Positions 43,270-52,484 are shown, numbered from the stretch's first letter. The stretch is 63,704 nt of DNA from Tsukamurella sp. M9C (GCF_020169415.1 NZ_JAIULG010000024.1:1-63704); one strand, 5' to 3'. Translations and numbers: made by a program. The notes: generated by a model from the letters alone, not told the origin.

Positions 43270-43770
43270 ATGAGTGTCCCCGTCAAGGTTCTGATCGCGT
43301 ACGACGGCTCCGAGTCCTCCCAGCGCGCCGTCAAGTACGCCAGCAAGGTGCTCGCGCAGGGCCGCGACGCCGAGGCGATCGTCGTCACCGCGTGGGAGTC
43401 CACCATCCACCAGGCCGCCCGGCTGTCCGCCATGTCGGGCGTCGCGGGGGCCGGAGCCGCCGAGACCGCGCTCACCCGCGAGAGCGACGTGGTGCACGCC
43501 GAGGCGAAGAAGACGAACCAGCAGGGCGTCGACCTGGCGGCCGCGGCCGGCTTCACGGCGCACGGCGAGCTCATCGAGGTCTCCACCACCGTGTGGACCG
43601 CGCTCATCGCCGCGTCGGACACCTTCGACGTCGACGTCATCGTCTCCGGCAGTCGCGGCGTCTCGGGCATCCGGTCGCTGTGGCATTCGTCCGTTTCCGA
43701 GCACGTGCTGCGCGGATGCAAGCGGCCGGTCATGATCGTGCCGTCGGGCTGCGCGGAGCTGGACCTGTAG
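43270..43770 (+). CDS. Universal stress protein (UspA family)
   Basis: 166 residues in one Usp domain: VLIAYDGSESSQRAVKYAS at the start and VSGSRGVSGIRSLWHSSVSEH with RPVMIVPSG at the end. The ATP-binding Gly pattern is nearly complete but the usual GS is SS. Such proteins sense adenine nucleotides in stress. GAGGTG precedes the ATG at 43270. Confidence 0.88.
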   Translation: MSVPVKVLIAYDGSESSQRAVKYASKVLAQGRDAEAIVVTAWESTIHQAARLSAMSGVAGAGAAETALTRESDVVHAEAKKTNQQGVDLAAAAGFTAHGELIEVSTTVWTALIAASDTFDVDVIVSGSRGVSGIRSLWHSSVSEHVLRGCKRPVMIVPSGCAELDL

Positions 43771-43773
43771 ACT
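43768..43773 (+). promoter_or_regulatory. Probable -10 box of the Rv0236A-like gene
   Basis: TAGACT, seven bases, ATG at 43781. The TAG is also the stop codon of the universal stress protein. Confidence 0.45.
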
Positions 43774-43780
43774 TTCCCGC

Positions 43781-43981
43781 ATGGACCGCACCTCGATCAT
43801 CGCCAGCGCCACCGCAGCGCTCGCCGGCATCGTCGTCGCCGTGGCCCTCGCACTGGTGAGCGGCGCGGCCGTCGCGCAGACGTCGCCGACCACGGATGTC
43901 AACACCGTGTCGAAGGACAAGGGCTTCCTGCAGGGCTCGTCGAACTACGGCGAGCGCGACGACTCGGGTGCCAACAAGTAG
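43781..43981 (+). CDS. Small secreted or membrane-anchored protein, Rv0236A-like
   Basis: 66 residues. A single hydrophobic segment (about 7-31, ending AAVAQTS) may be a signal peptide or anchor; the mature part is short and polar (VNTVSKDKGFLQGSSNYGE). A protein of this size precedes aftD in mycobacteria (Rv0236A, DUF2613). Its end overlaps the aftD start by 14 bp, so the two are translationally coupled and may work together. Confidence 0.85.
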   Translation: MDRTSIIASATAALAGIVVAVALALVSGAAVAQTSPTTDVNTVSKDKGFLQGSSNYGERDDSGANK

Positions 43982-46900
43982 CCCCCACTTCTCCGACGAA
44001 CCCCTGACCCGCCGCGCAGGCGCGTGGGCGTTCGTCGCCCTGCTCGCGCTGAGCTTCCTCAGCGCGCCCGGGAAGGTCGTCGCCGACACCAAGCTCGACC
44101 TCACGGCCAACCCCATCGGCTTCCTCGCCCGCGCGGCCAACGTCTGGTCCAGCCAGTCCCCGCTCGGCCAGGTGCAGAACCAGGCCTACGGCTACTTCTT
44201 CCCGCACGGCGCGTTCTTCGCGCTGGGCCAGTTCCTGCACGTCCCGCCGTGGATCACGCAGCGCCTGTGGTGGGCTCTGCTGCTGTTCGCGGGCTTCTGG
44301 GGCATCGTCCGGCTCGCCGAGGCGCTGGGCACCGGCTCGCGCGGCAGCCGCGTCGTGGCCGCGGCCGCGTTCGTGCTGGCCCCGCAGGTGCTCACGACGC
44401 TGGGCGCGATCAGCTCCGAAACCGCGCCGGTGATGCTCGCGCCGTGGGTGCTGCTCCCCCTGGTCCTGCTGTTGCAGGGCGCGGACGTGCCGCTGCGGAA
44501 CCTGGCCGCCCGCTCGGCGGTTGCGGTCGCGCTGATGGGCGCGGTGAACGCCGTGGCCACGGGCTTCGCGTGCGCGGTGGCCGCGCTGTGGTGGCTGCTG
44601 CACGTGCGCTTCGGCGCCGGGACCGGCCGGTTCTGGCGGTTCAGCGCCTGGTGGGCGGTGTGCGTGGCGCTGGCGACCACCTGGTGGATCGTGCCGCTGC
44701 TCATCATGGGCCGCGTCAGCCCGCCGTTCCTCGAGTTCATCGAGTCCTCCCGCGCGACCACGCAATGGGCGTCGGTGCCGGAGGTGCTGCGCGGCACCAC
44801 GTCGTGGAGCCCGTTCATCTCCGACGAGCGCGGCGCCGGCGCCATGCTCACCACCTCCCCCGCCGCGGTCGTCGTCACCGGCCTGGTCGCGTGCGCCGGC
44901 ATCGCCGGGCTCACCATGCGGCGCATGCCCAAGCGCGGGGTCTGGGCGACGGTGCTGCTCGTGGGGCTGGCGGGGATCGGCGCGGGCTACGCCAGCGGCC
45001 TGGGTTCCCCGGTGGCCGAGCCGGTGCGGGTCTTCCTCGACAGCGTCGGCGCGCCCCTGCGCAACGTCTACAAGCTCGAGCCCTTCCTGCGGTTGCCGCT
45101 GGTCCTGGGCATGGCGCACCTGCTGGCCCGGGCGCCGCTGCCCGGCACCGTCGGCCTGGCGAAGGTGCGGCGGGCGCTGGCGCACCCCGAGCAGGACCGC
45201 CTCGCCGCGGGCGCCCTCGCCGTGGTCGTGGTGCTCGCGCTAGCGGGCGGCATGGCGTGGACGGGCAAGCTCGCGCCCCGCGGGCCGTACGACAAGATCC
45301 CCGACTACTGGTCGCAGGCCGCGGACTGGCTGTCCGCGCACGCCGCCGGGACCGCGCCCGGCCAGGCCCGCGCCGAACGCGCCCTCGTCGTGCCGGGCGC
45401 GCCCTTCGGCGCGCAGCTGTGGGGCCTCACGCGCGACGAGCCGATCCAGCCCCTGGCCGAGACGCCGTGGGCCGTGCGCGACGCGATCCCCCTCAACCCG
45501 CCCGGCGCGATCCGCGCCCTCGACTCGGTGCAGCGGCTGTTCAGCGCGGGCACACCGTCGGCGGGGCTGGCCGCGACGCTGCGCCGCCAGGGCATCTCCT
45601 ACCTCGTGCTGCGGGCCGACCTCGACCCCGGCACGTCGCGCTCCGCCCGGCCCGCGCTGGCCCGCGCCGCGATCGAGGGCTCGCCCGGGATCAGCGAGGT
45701 CGCCCGGTTCGGCGCGGACATCGCGCCGCCGACCGTCGAGAAGGTGGTCGTCGACTCCGGGTTGCGGCCACCGCTGCCGGCCATCACGATCTACCGCGTC
45801 GACGGCGGCGCCCCGACCGGCCCGTACGTGGCCGACCTGGCGACGATGCCGCGCGTCGCGGGCGGGCCGGAGGCGCTGCTGGGGCTGCAGGCCGACGCCG
45901 CCGCGTCGGGCCGGCGCGAGCTGGGCGCGGCGCTGCTCGCCTCGGACGCGAAGGACGCGGGCCTGCCCGACGGTCCGCTGACCGTCACCGACACGCCCAA
46001 GCGGCGCGAGACCGACTACGGCCGCGTCGACGACCACAGCTCCGCGATCCGCACCGCCTCCGATCCCCGCCGAACGCTGAACCGGCTGCCCGACTACCCG
46101 GCGGCGGGGCTGGTCGACGGGACGTGGCAGGGCGCGACGGTATCCGCGTCCAGCTCGGCCGCCGACGCCACGCAGCTCGGCACCGTGCTCCCCGGCGCGG
46201 GGACCGCCGCCGCGGTGGACGGCGACAAGAACACCGCGTGGGTCTCCTCCGGGCTGGACCATGCGATCAACCAGTGGCTGCAGTTCACGCTGCCCGAGCC
46301 GCGGGCGGACCTGTCGGTGACGGTCACCGTCGGGCGCGCACTGGGCCCCGCGGTCACGCGCCTGCTCATCACCACCGAGGCGGGCACCGTCTACTCCGAT
46401 CCCGTCACGGCGGGCACGCCTATCACGCTGGTCGCGCCGTCGGAGCCGACGCGCTGGGTGCGGATCACCGCCGCCGAGACCGCGGACCGCACCTGGGGCA
46501 ACCAGTTCGCCATCACCGAGGCCGAGCTCACGGACACCCGGTCGAAGCAGTCGATCCCCGCGCGGCACGACGTCGCGCTGCCCGCGTCCGGGCCGGCGCA
46601 GCGCTGGGTCTTCGGTCAGGACACGATGGGCCGCTCCGGCTGCGTCGTCACGCCCGGCGAGAACGGCGCGCCGGGACCGGTCCAGTGCGCCGACATCGCC
46701 ATCGGGCCGGAGGAGCCGGGGCCCCTGCGGCGCACCGTCGACGGTCCCGGGGCAGCTGCGGTGACGCCGTCGCTGACGGTCCGCGCCCGCCCGGGCCAGG
46801 CGCTGTCGGCGCTGCTCGGGGCGGCGGGCGCGCCGTCGGCGTTCGCGGAGTCGGCGGTCGGCGACGGCCGGGCGAGCTCCGCCGCGGCCGTCGACGGGGA

Positions 46901-48248
46901 TCCGAACACGGTCTGGTCGGCGCCGCAGTCGGTCACCGAGCCCACGTCGCCGAAGCCGGTGCTGCGGCTGCGGCTGCCGTCGCCGCAGGTCGTCGGCGGC
47001 CTGACGCTGCGGCTGCCCGGCGGCGAGGCGCCCGCGCGGCCGACGCGGATCGGCGTCGACCTGGGGACGGGGCGGCAGGTACGCGAGCTGCCGTCGGGCG
47101 ATTCCGTCACCGTGAAGGTCGAACCGGCCGTGACGGATTCGATCTCGATCTCGCTGCTCGACTGGGACGAGCGGATCAACATCAACGACTTCGGCTTCCC
47201 GGAGAAGATGGCGCCCGGGCTCGCCGAGGTGCGGGCCGTCGGCCCCGACGGGGCGCCCGTCCCCGGATCCGATCCCGCGCCCGCGGACCGTCCGGTCGTG
47301 GTGCCGTGCGAGACCGGCCCGACGGTGCGGATCGGCGACCGGCTGCTGCGCTTCCGGATCGAGGCGGGAGCGCGGGAGCTGCGCGACGGTGCGCCCGTCC
47401 GCGCCGTGGCCTGCGACCCCGCGCCGGTGCCGCTGCCGGCCGGGAAGGCGCAGGTCGTGGCGTCGCCGGGGCTCGCCTTCAGCGTGGACTCGCTGTCGTT
47501 GGACACGCCGGCGGCCGCCGAGGCATCGCCCCGGGACGAGAGCGTGAAGGTGCAGAGCTGGACCCCAGACCGCCGGGTGGTGACGGTCAGCCGCGCCGAC
47601 GCCGATCAGGTGCTCGTCGTCCCCGAGAGCCGCAACTCCGGCTGGGCCGCGACGGGGCCGGACGGCACGCCGCTGCGCGCCGTGACGGTGAACGGCTGGC
47701 AGCAGGGTTGGGTGGTGCCCGCCGGGACCGACGGTGCCGTGACCCTGCGGTTCGCGCTCAACGCGCCGTACCGGATCGGGCTCTTCGGCGGGCTCGCCCT
47801 GCTGGTGATCCTCGCGGCGCTGGCCCTGGTCCCGGGCTCGCGGCCGCGTGCCGACGGCGGGCCGGTGCGCGCCTGGCAGCCGGGGGTCGCGGCGGGCCTG
47901 GGGATCGGCGCGGTCGCCTTCGTGCTCAGCGGCTGGCCCGGGCTCGCGCTGTGGGCGGCCGCCGGTCTCGCGACGTGGGTGGTCTCCGGGCTGCACGTCT
48001 CGGCGGACCGTCGGGCGGCGATCCGGGTGTTCGGCGCCTCCGGCTTCGTGCTGGCGGGGATGCTGCTGCTCGCGACCGGCCCGTGGCACGCCGAGGCCGG
48101 TTACGTGGGCCACGGCCCCTGGCCGCAGGGCCTGGCCCTGGTCGGCGTGCTGCTGATGGCCTGGTCGACGGTGCCGCCCACCCGATTCCTCCGCCGGCGC
48201 GGCGGCGCGTCCGGCGAGGACGAGCGCGAGGCCGGCGGCGCGAAGTAG
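43968..48248 (+). CDS. aftD: Arabinofuranosyltransferase AftD
   Basis: 1426 residues, close to M. tuberculosis AftD (Rv0236c, 1400). The N-terminal half is a GT-C glycosyltransferase with about eleven helices (from ACAWAFVALLALSFL-like helix 1 to about residue 450); the central part holds beta-sandwich carbohydrate-binding modules (for example the discoidin-like segment AVDGDKNTAWVSSGLDHAINQ and AVDGDPNTVWSAPQS), and four or so helices close the C-terminus. It adds alpha-1,3-linked arabinofuranose branches to arabinogalactan and lipoarabinomannan from decaprenyl-phosphoarabinose outside the membrane. The GTG at 43968 is the first start in frame downstream of the coupled gene's body. Confidence 0.95.
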   Translation: MPTSSPHFSDEPLTRRAGAWAFVALLALSFLSAPGKVVADTKLDLTANPIGFLARAANVWSSQSPLGQVQNQAYGYFFPHGAFFALGQFLHVPPWITQRLWWALLLFAGFWGIVRLAEALGTGSRGSRVVAAAAFVLAPQVLTTLGAISSETAPVMLAPWVLLPLVLLLQGADVPLRNLAARSAVAVALMGAVNAVATGFACAVAALWWLLHVRFGAGTGRFWRFSAWWAVCVALATTWWIVPLLIMGRVSPPFLEFIESSRATTQWASVPEVLRGTTSWSPFISDERGAGAMLTTSPAAVVVTGLVACAGIAGLTMRRMPKRGVWATVLLVGLAGIGAGYASGLGSPVAEPVRVFLDSVGAPLRNVYKLEPFLRLPLVLGMAHLLARAPLPGTVGLAKVRRALAHPEQDRLAAGALAVVVVLALAGGMAWTGKLAPRGPYDKIPDYWSQAADWLSAHAAGTAPGQARAERALVVPGAPFGAQLWGLTRDEPIQPLAETPWAVRDAIPLNPPGAIRALDSVQRLFSAGTPSAGLAATLRRQGISYLVLRADLDPGTSRSARPALARAAIEGSPGISEVARFGADIAPPTVEKVVVDSGLRPPLPAITIYRVDGGAPTGPYVADLATMPRVAGGPEALLGLQADAAASGRRELGAALLASDAKDAGLPDGPLTVTDTPKRRETDYGRVDDHSSAIRTASDPRRTLNRLPDYPAAGLVDGTWQGATVSASSSAADATQLGTVLPGAGTAAAVDGDKNTAWVSSGLDHAINQWLQFTLPEPRADLSVTVTVGRALGPAVTRLLITTEAGTVYSDPVTAGTPITLVAPSEPTRWVRITAAETADRTWGNQFAITEAELTDTRSKQSIPARHDVALPASGPAQRWVFGQDTMGRSGCVVTPGENGAPGPVQCADIAIGPEEPGPLRRTVDGPGAAAVTPSLTVRARPGQALSALLGAAGAPSAFAESAVGDGRASSAAAVDGDPNTVWSAPQSVTEPTSPKPVLRLRLPSPQVVGGLTLRLPGGEAPARPTRIGVDLGTGRQVRELPSGDSVTVKVEPAVTDSISISLLDWDERININDFGFPEKMAPGLAEVRAVGPDGAPVPGSDPAPADRPVVVPCETGPTVRIGDRLLRFRIEAGARELRDGAPVRAVACDPAPVPLPAGKAQVVASPGLAFSVDSLSLDTPAAAEASPRDESVKVQSWTPDRRVVTVSRADADQVLVVPESRNSGWAATGPDGTPLRAVTVNGWQQGWVVPAGTDGAVTLRFALNAPYRIGLFGGLALLVILAALALVPGSRPRADGGPVRAWQPGVAAGLGIGAVAFVLSGWPGLALWAAAGLATWVVSGLHVSADRRAAIRVFGASGFVLAGMLLLATGPWHAEAGYVGHGPWPQGLALVGVLLMAWSTVPPTRFLRRRGGASGEDEREAGGAK

Positions 48249-48282
48249 GCCTGCGGGCTGGGTGTTGTCTCGCAGAGAAGCG

Positions 48283-48357
48283 ATGCGCGCCACGCATACC
48301 CCATGAACCTGCAGGTCAGTGGCTCATTTTGCTGTTCGAGCGATGCGTCCGGCGCAT
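48283..48357 (-). repeat. Dispersed two-palindrome repeat, copy F
   Basis: Palindromes ATGCGCGCCACGCAT (48283-48297) and ATGCGTCCGGCGCAT (48343-48357). The reverse-complement spacer has CACTGACCTGCAGG and ends GGGGT. The left tail, in reverse complement, is GCTTCTCTGCGAGACAACACC with a TCTC/GAGA hairpin. Confidence 0.85.
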
Positions 48358-48504
48358 ACCCCCGCAGCTCCCCACGATTCCGCAGTGCTCGTTCGACGTC
48401 CCCACGCGGCGTTCCTTCCCCCACGCCGCACCGAATCCCCCAGGAAACGCCGTGGACCGGTGCGCAAGGCACACGCTCGGACGTCCCCGGGCAGACTCCG
48501 GGTG

Positions 48505-48579
48505 ATGCGCCGCGCGCGTCACCCGCTGCCGAAATGCGCCTCTGACCTACAACGACGAAGGGGCATGCGTGGCACGCAT
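48505..48579 (+). repeat. Dispersed two-palindrome repeat, copy G
   Basis: A decayed left palindrome (48505-48519, ending CGCGT) and an intact right one ATGCGTGGCACGCAT (48565-48579). The spacer has CCTCTGACCTAC. The right tail GCTTCCGTGCAGAACTACCCC contains the TAG stop of the leftward acyltransferase gene (48595-48597). Confidence 0.8.
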
Positions 48580-48594
48580 CGCTTCCGTGCAGAA

Positions 48595-49830
48595 CTACCC
48601 CACCGGCGCGACGGGCTCCGCGGCCGGCGGCTCGATCCGCGCCTGCGCGGCCTCGGCGGGCGAGGAGGCGGCGGACCGTCGGGCCTCGCGGCGAGCCAGC
48701 CAGCGACGGGCCGGCTCCTCCACCCAGGCGTAGCTCAGGGCCGCGACGGCGACCGAGAAGACCAGCGTCAGCAGGGTCACCTTCAGGAAGGCGCCGTTGA
48801 AGGGCACGATCGCGAACAGCGGGAAGATCGCGGTGAGCACCACGAGGTGCCAGATGAAGATGCCGTACGACCAGCGGCCGAGCGCCAGCATGAACCCCGA
48901 GCCGAGCCACCGCGAGGGCTCCGAGGCGGGCGCCAACACGAGCGGCGCCAGCAGCAGGAAGCCCAGCACCCCGCCGAGTCCCATGCGCAGGGCGAACTGC
49001 CAGGCCTCGGGGGTGTCGAGCGTGACGGGCCCGCCCAGCGGCGTGCAGATCACGGCGAACACCACGAGCGCCGCCGGCCAGCACACGCGACGGCGCGCCA
49101 GGCGCCGCACCGGAGCGAACCAGGCGACCGGAGCGCTCACGATCTCGGCGAGGACGATGCCCGCGACGAACCACGGCACGTACGAGGGCAGCCAGTTGTG
49201 GTGGTTCACCCCCGGCGGCAGGGGCAGCGCCGCGCCGACCCACGCCCAGCTCAGCGACACCGCCGCCACGGCGAGTAGCGCCGGCACCCGCCACCGCGCG
49301 GCCGAACCGCGCAGCCGCACGAGTGCCAGCGCGGCCAACGGCAGCAGCAGGTAGAAGAGCATCTCCACGGAGAGCGACCACATCTGGGTCAGCCCGTCGG
49401 TGAGGGAGTAGGGCACGAAGACCTGGGTCAGCGAGAGGTTGGCGAGCCAGGTGGAGCCCGACGGGGCCGTCGACCGCGGGAGCAGGGCCAGCGCGACCAC
49501 GGCGACCAGGAGATACGCGGGCATGATCCGCACGAATCGCGACCGGTAGTACCGCCCCGTCGGCGGGCCGTCGGAGGACGTCCAGGCGGCCCGGGCGTGC
49601 GCGCGCCACAGCAGGAACCCGGACAGCCCGAAGAACAGGGCGACCGCCATGTCGAACCGGCCCCACACCCGGCCCATCACCGAATGACCCACCTGACCGG
49701 TCTGGAAGGCGGTGTGGGTGAGCATCACGGCGATCGCCGCGCACGCGCGCATGCCCTCGAGTGCGGGCACGAAACCGGCCGCACCCGCAGGCTTTGCAGA
49801 TGCGAATTCGCTGGTCCCGACGGTGCTCAT
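48595..49830 (-). CDS. Acyltransferase 3 family membrane protein, Rv0228-like
   Basis: 411 residues with ten or eleven helices. The N-terminus GFVPALEGMRACAAIAVMLTH has the conserved histidine; ALFFGLSGFLLWRAH, SRFVRIMPAYLL and TQMWSLSVEMLFYLLLP follow. It probably transfers an acyl group such as succinyl or acetyl to an envelope sugar. It lies beside aftD, and DUF3068 follows, as Rv0228 lies beside Rv0227c. The stop codon is inside the tail of repeat copy G. Confidence 0.9.
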   Translation of the reverse strand: MSTVGTSEFASAKPAGAAGFVPALEGMRACAAIAVMLTHTAFQTGQVGHSVMGRVWGRFDMAVALFFGLSGFLLWRAHARAAWTSSDGPPTGRYYRSRFVRIMPAYLLVAVVALALLPRSTAPSGSTWLANLSLTQVFVPYSLTDGLTQMWSLSVEMLFYLLLPLAALALVRLRGSAARWRVPALLAVAAVSLSWAWVGAALPLPPGVNHHNWLPSYVPWFVAGIVLAEIVSAPVAWFAPVRRLARRRVCWPAALVVFAVICTPLGGPVTLDTPEAWQFALRMGLGGVLGFLLLAPLVLAPASEPSRWLGSGFMLALGRWSYGIFIWHLVVLTAIFPLFAIVPFNGAFLKVTLLTLVFSVAVAALSYAWVEEPARRWLARREARRSAASSPAEAAQARIEPPAAEPVAPVG

Positions 49831-49995
49831 CGTCCACCGAATCTACCCGGGATCCGGGCGCCGCCCGCGCGCGTGGCCCATGCCACCCCGGCACCACCTG
49901 TAGGCTCGGGTACTTGTAAGGGAGCGCGACCGCGTGCCCCGACGGCGTGTGCGAACCCCGTACGCGCTCCACGAGAGCTGTGAGGAGACACTTCG

Positions 49996-51339
49996 ATGGC
50001 GGTAGGCCGTAGCCGGCTGGCGCGCGTTATCGGTCCGATCCTGATCTTCTTGGGCGCGCTGCTGATCACGGCCGCGATCGCCGGACCGGCGTACGTCGCG
50101 GGCAAGCTGACGACGATCCCGCTGGACATCGACACCACGACGGTGGCGAAGTCCGAGAAGGTCGCGGACTCCCAGGCGGATGCCGACTTCCCCGCGAAGT
50201 CGCTGGACATGTGCTCGATCAACCGGGACAAGGCCGTCGTCAACGACGTCTCGGTGACGACCCAGACCCGCACGCTGGTGACCACTCCGTCGGACGAGTC
50301 GACGATGACGGTGCAGTCCGGCAGCTCGATGGTCGTCCCGTCGATCAAGACCAAGGGCGAGCCGCGGCACCCGCAGCTGACCGGCGCCGTGCAGGACAAG
50401 CGTCCCTGCGACGACGGCCTGGTGCAGGCCTGGCTCGACCGTGTCTCCCTCGACCGCGAGACGGGTGAGCCCACCGGCAAGACCTCGGAGGCGACCTACC
50501 AGCCCGGCGAGAGCACCCCGGCCGTGAAGATCGCCGACCGCAAGGGCCTGCAGTACCGCTTCCCCGCCGGCACCACGCAGGACGGCAAGTACGAGTTCTT
50601 CGACCTCATCACGCGCAGCAACGTGGGCCTGAAGTTCGTCGAGGAGAAGGAGGTCAGCGGCACCAAGACGCTGCACTTCCAGGGCCAGCAGAGCTGGGTG
50701 GACCTCTCCACGATCCGCGACAGCAACGACCCGACGCTGGGCACCGTGCTCACCATGCCCGCGAGCTGGTGGGGCATCGGCGGCGTCGATCCCAAGGACG
50801 ACATCACGCTGAACCGCTGGGCGAAGACCGACGTGGACCTGTGGGTCGACCCGACCTCGGGCGTCATCGTCGACCAGTCGCTGCACTACACGCAGCAGTT
50901 CCGCCTCCCCGGCCAGGTCGCCCCGAACACGCCGAAGCAGGTCCGCGACTTCAAGCTCGACGTCTTCGACGCCAAGCAGCGCTGGGTCGATGCGACGGTC
51001 CGCTCGCAGGCGGAGGTCGCGAAGTCGGCGCAGAACAAGATCGCTGTCGCCAAGTACGTGGCGCCCGTCGCGGGCGGCGTCCTCGGCCTGATCGCCCTGG
51101 GCCTCGGCGTCTTCGCCCTGTTCCTGGGCCGCAACCCGGCCACCGCGGGCGGACCGGGCACGGGCCGGGCGGCCGCCGCCGGTTCCGGCGATGCCGCTCC
51201 CACCGCACCGCTCGACGAGGACCCGATCACCACGCCCGACGTCGGCGGCGATCCGGCGACGGAGGCGTTCAGCGCCCAGCCCCGGCCGGACGAGTCGCAG
51301 ACCGAGGCGATCGACTTCCGGAAGCGCGACGAGCGCTGA
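49996..51339 (+). CDS. DUF3068 envelope protein, Rv0227c-like
   Basis: 447 residues. One N-terminal helix (about 9-34), a large extracytoplasmic beta-rich region (residues 35-350) and a second helix near 355-380, followed by an acidic cytoplasmic tail. Proteins of this family are restricted to mycolata and are sometimes called PorA-family; function is not settled. GTGAGGAG precedes the ATG. A TAGGCT box at 49911-49916 with a leader of about 75 bp is a possible promoter. Confidence 0.9.
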   Translation: MAVGRSRLARVIGPILIFLGALLITAAIAGPAYVAGKLTTIPLDIDTTTVAKSEKVADSQADADFPAKSLDMCSINRDKAVVNDVSVTTQTRTLVTTPSDESTMTVQSGSSMVVPSIKTKGEPRHPQLTGAVQDKRPCDDGLVQAWLDRVSLDRETGEPTGKTSEATYQPGESTPAVKIADRKGLQYRFPAGTTQDGKYEFFDLITRSNVGLKFVEEKEVSGTKTLHFQGQQSWVDLSTIRDSNDPTLGTVLTMPASWWGIGGVDPKDDITLNRWAKTDVDLWVDPTSGVIVDQSLHYTQQFRLPGQVAPNTPKQVRDFKLDVFDAKQRWVDATVRSQAEVAKSAQNKIAVAKYVAPVAGGVLGLIALGLGVFALFLGRNPATAGGPGTGRAAAAGSGDAAPTAPLDEDPITTPDVGGDPATEAFSAQPRPDESQTEAIDFRKRDER

Positions 51340-52468
51340 CGGTCACGACCGCACCGATCACCATCACCGCCGCGAGCGCACACAGCGCCGCGGCGGTGAT
51401 CATTTCGGCGGGGGTGCGCGGCAAGGTGAGCAGTATCGCCGCCTCGGCCGCGACCACCGCCCACGCGAACAGCGCCATGCGGGTGCGTTCGATCGCGATG
51501 GCGTAGAGCAGCAGGCCCTGCAGCAGCGCCAGGAGCGCACCCTGCGCCGCGAACAGCCACAGCAGCCCCTGCACGGGCCGGTAGTCCTCGCCGGCGAGCA
51601 GCGTCGCGAGCGGGGCGCACACCGCCGCCCCGGCGACGCACGCCAGGCCCAGGGCCGTCAGCAGCCCCACGACGGTGCGCAGCGCGCCACGGGCCCGGCC
51701 CGGGGTCGCGAGCTGCGGGTAGAAGACGACGCCGACGGCCTGCGGCAGCCAGAACGCGACCTTCGACGCCACGGCGCCGAGGGCGTAGGTGCCGGCCGCG
51801 GCCGCGCCGAGGACGGGCCGCGAGAGCAGCAGGTCGAGCGAGGCGAAGACGACGAGCACCAGCTGCACGGAGCTGGCGCCGAGCACCGCGCGCACCCCCG
51901 CGTCGGGCCCGGCCTCGTGCCCCGCCGGGGCCCCGGCCAGCGCCCGGCCGACCGCGGCGGCGACGAGCGCGCCCACCGTCGTACCGAGGAGCGCCGGCCC
52001 CGGGCCCAGCAGCAGTCCGGGCACGGTGAAGATCAGCTTGCCCAGGCCGGCCAAACCGAGCAGCGCCGCGAGCCGGCCGAAGCGCCGCTCGCCCTGCAGC
52101 AGGCCCTGCTCGACGGCCAGCAGCACGAGCGCGGGCGCGGCGGCCAGCGCGGCTGCGGCCGTGATCGCCCGGGTGTGCAGGCCGGCGGCGGCCAGCGGCA
52201 CCGCGATCGCGGCGAGCACGCCCGCGCCCAGCGCGATCCGGTAGCCCAGCGCCCGCATCTGGGCGGCCCCGGCGCCGCGGACCACCTGGCGCGCGACGAC
52301 GGTCTGCAGCGCGAGCGCGGGCACGGCGAGGATCAGCGTCAGCTGCAGGAGGGAGGCGAACTCGCCGTATCCGGCGGGCCCGAGCCAGCGGCTCGCGGGC
52401 AGGTGCACCAGGTACGAACAGAGGTTGGCCAGCATCGAGCCGATCGTGACCCACGCCAAACCTCGCAC
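51269..52468 (-). CDS. MOP-superfamily polysaccharide/lipid flippase-like protein
   Basis: 399 residues with about twelve helices. N-terminus WVTIGSMLANLCSYLVHLPASRWLGPAGYGEFASLLQ is typical of Wzx/MATE-like oligosaccharide flippases. It may export a lipid-linked sugar for the envelope. GTG start. The last 71 bp overlap antisense with the end of the DUF3068 gene. Confidence 0.82.
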   Translation of the reverse strand: MRGLAWVTIGSMLANLCSYLVHLPASRWLGPAGYGEFASLLQLTLILAVPALALQTVVARQVVRGAGAAQMRALGYRIALGAGVLAAIAVPLAAAGLHTRAITAAAALAAAPALVLLAVEQGLLQGERRFGRLAALLGLAGLGKLIFTVPGLLLGPGPALLGTTVGALVAAAVGRALAGAPAGHEAGPDAGVRAVLGASSVQLVLVVFASLDLLLSRPVLGAAAAGTYALGAVASKVAFWLPQAVGVVFYPQLATPGRARGALRTVVGLLTALGLACVAGAAVCAPLATLLAGEDYRPVQGLLWLFAAQGALLALLQGLLLYAIAIERTRMALFAWAVVAAEAAILLTLPRTPAEMITAAALCALAAVMVIGAVVTVSARRASGSRSPRSATRPAGAGR

Positions 52469-52484
52469 CCGGCCATTGTGTCAG

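Larger units (their letters stand above)
48249..48594. other. 346-bp convergent intergenic region holding repeat copies F and G
   Basis: No gene is seen. It holds inverted repeat copies F and G with a 147-bp spacer rich in CCCCAC words, similar to the 26.7-kb region left of copy A. The outward tail of G reaches into the stop codon of the acyltransferase gene. Confidence 0.75.

Noticed and set aside
44024-48505. A 1493-residue open frame overlapping aftD
   Set aside because: Same strand, different frame from aftD, Arg/Ala/Gly-rich and without domains.
34500-48579. Short peptides starting at the palindromic ATG codons
   Set aside because: Every ATGCG palindrome creates an ATG on both strands, but frames and lengths differ between copies and no ribosome-binding sites are present.
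26878-48600. Degenerate CRISPR repeats
   Set aside because: The palindromes are regularly spaced like repeat-spacer units, but only two per locus occur, the spacers are conserved between loci, and there are no cas genes.
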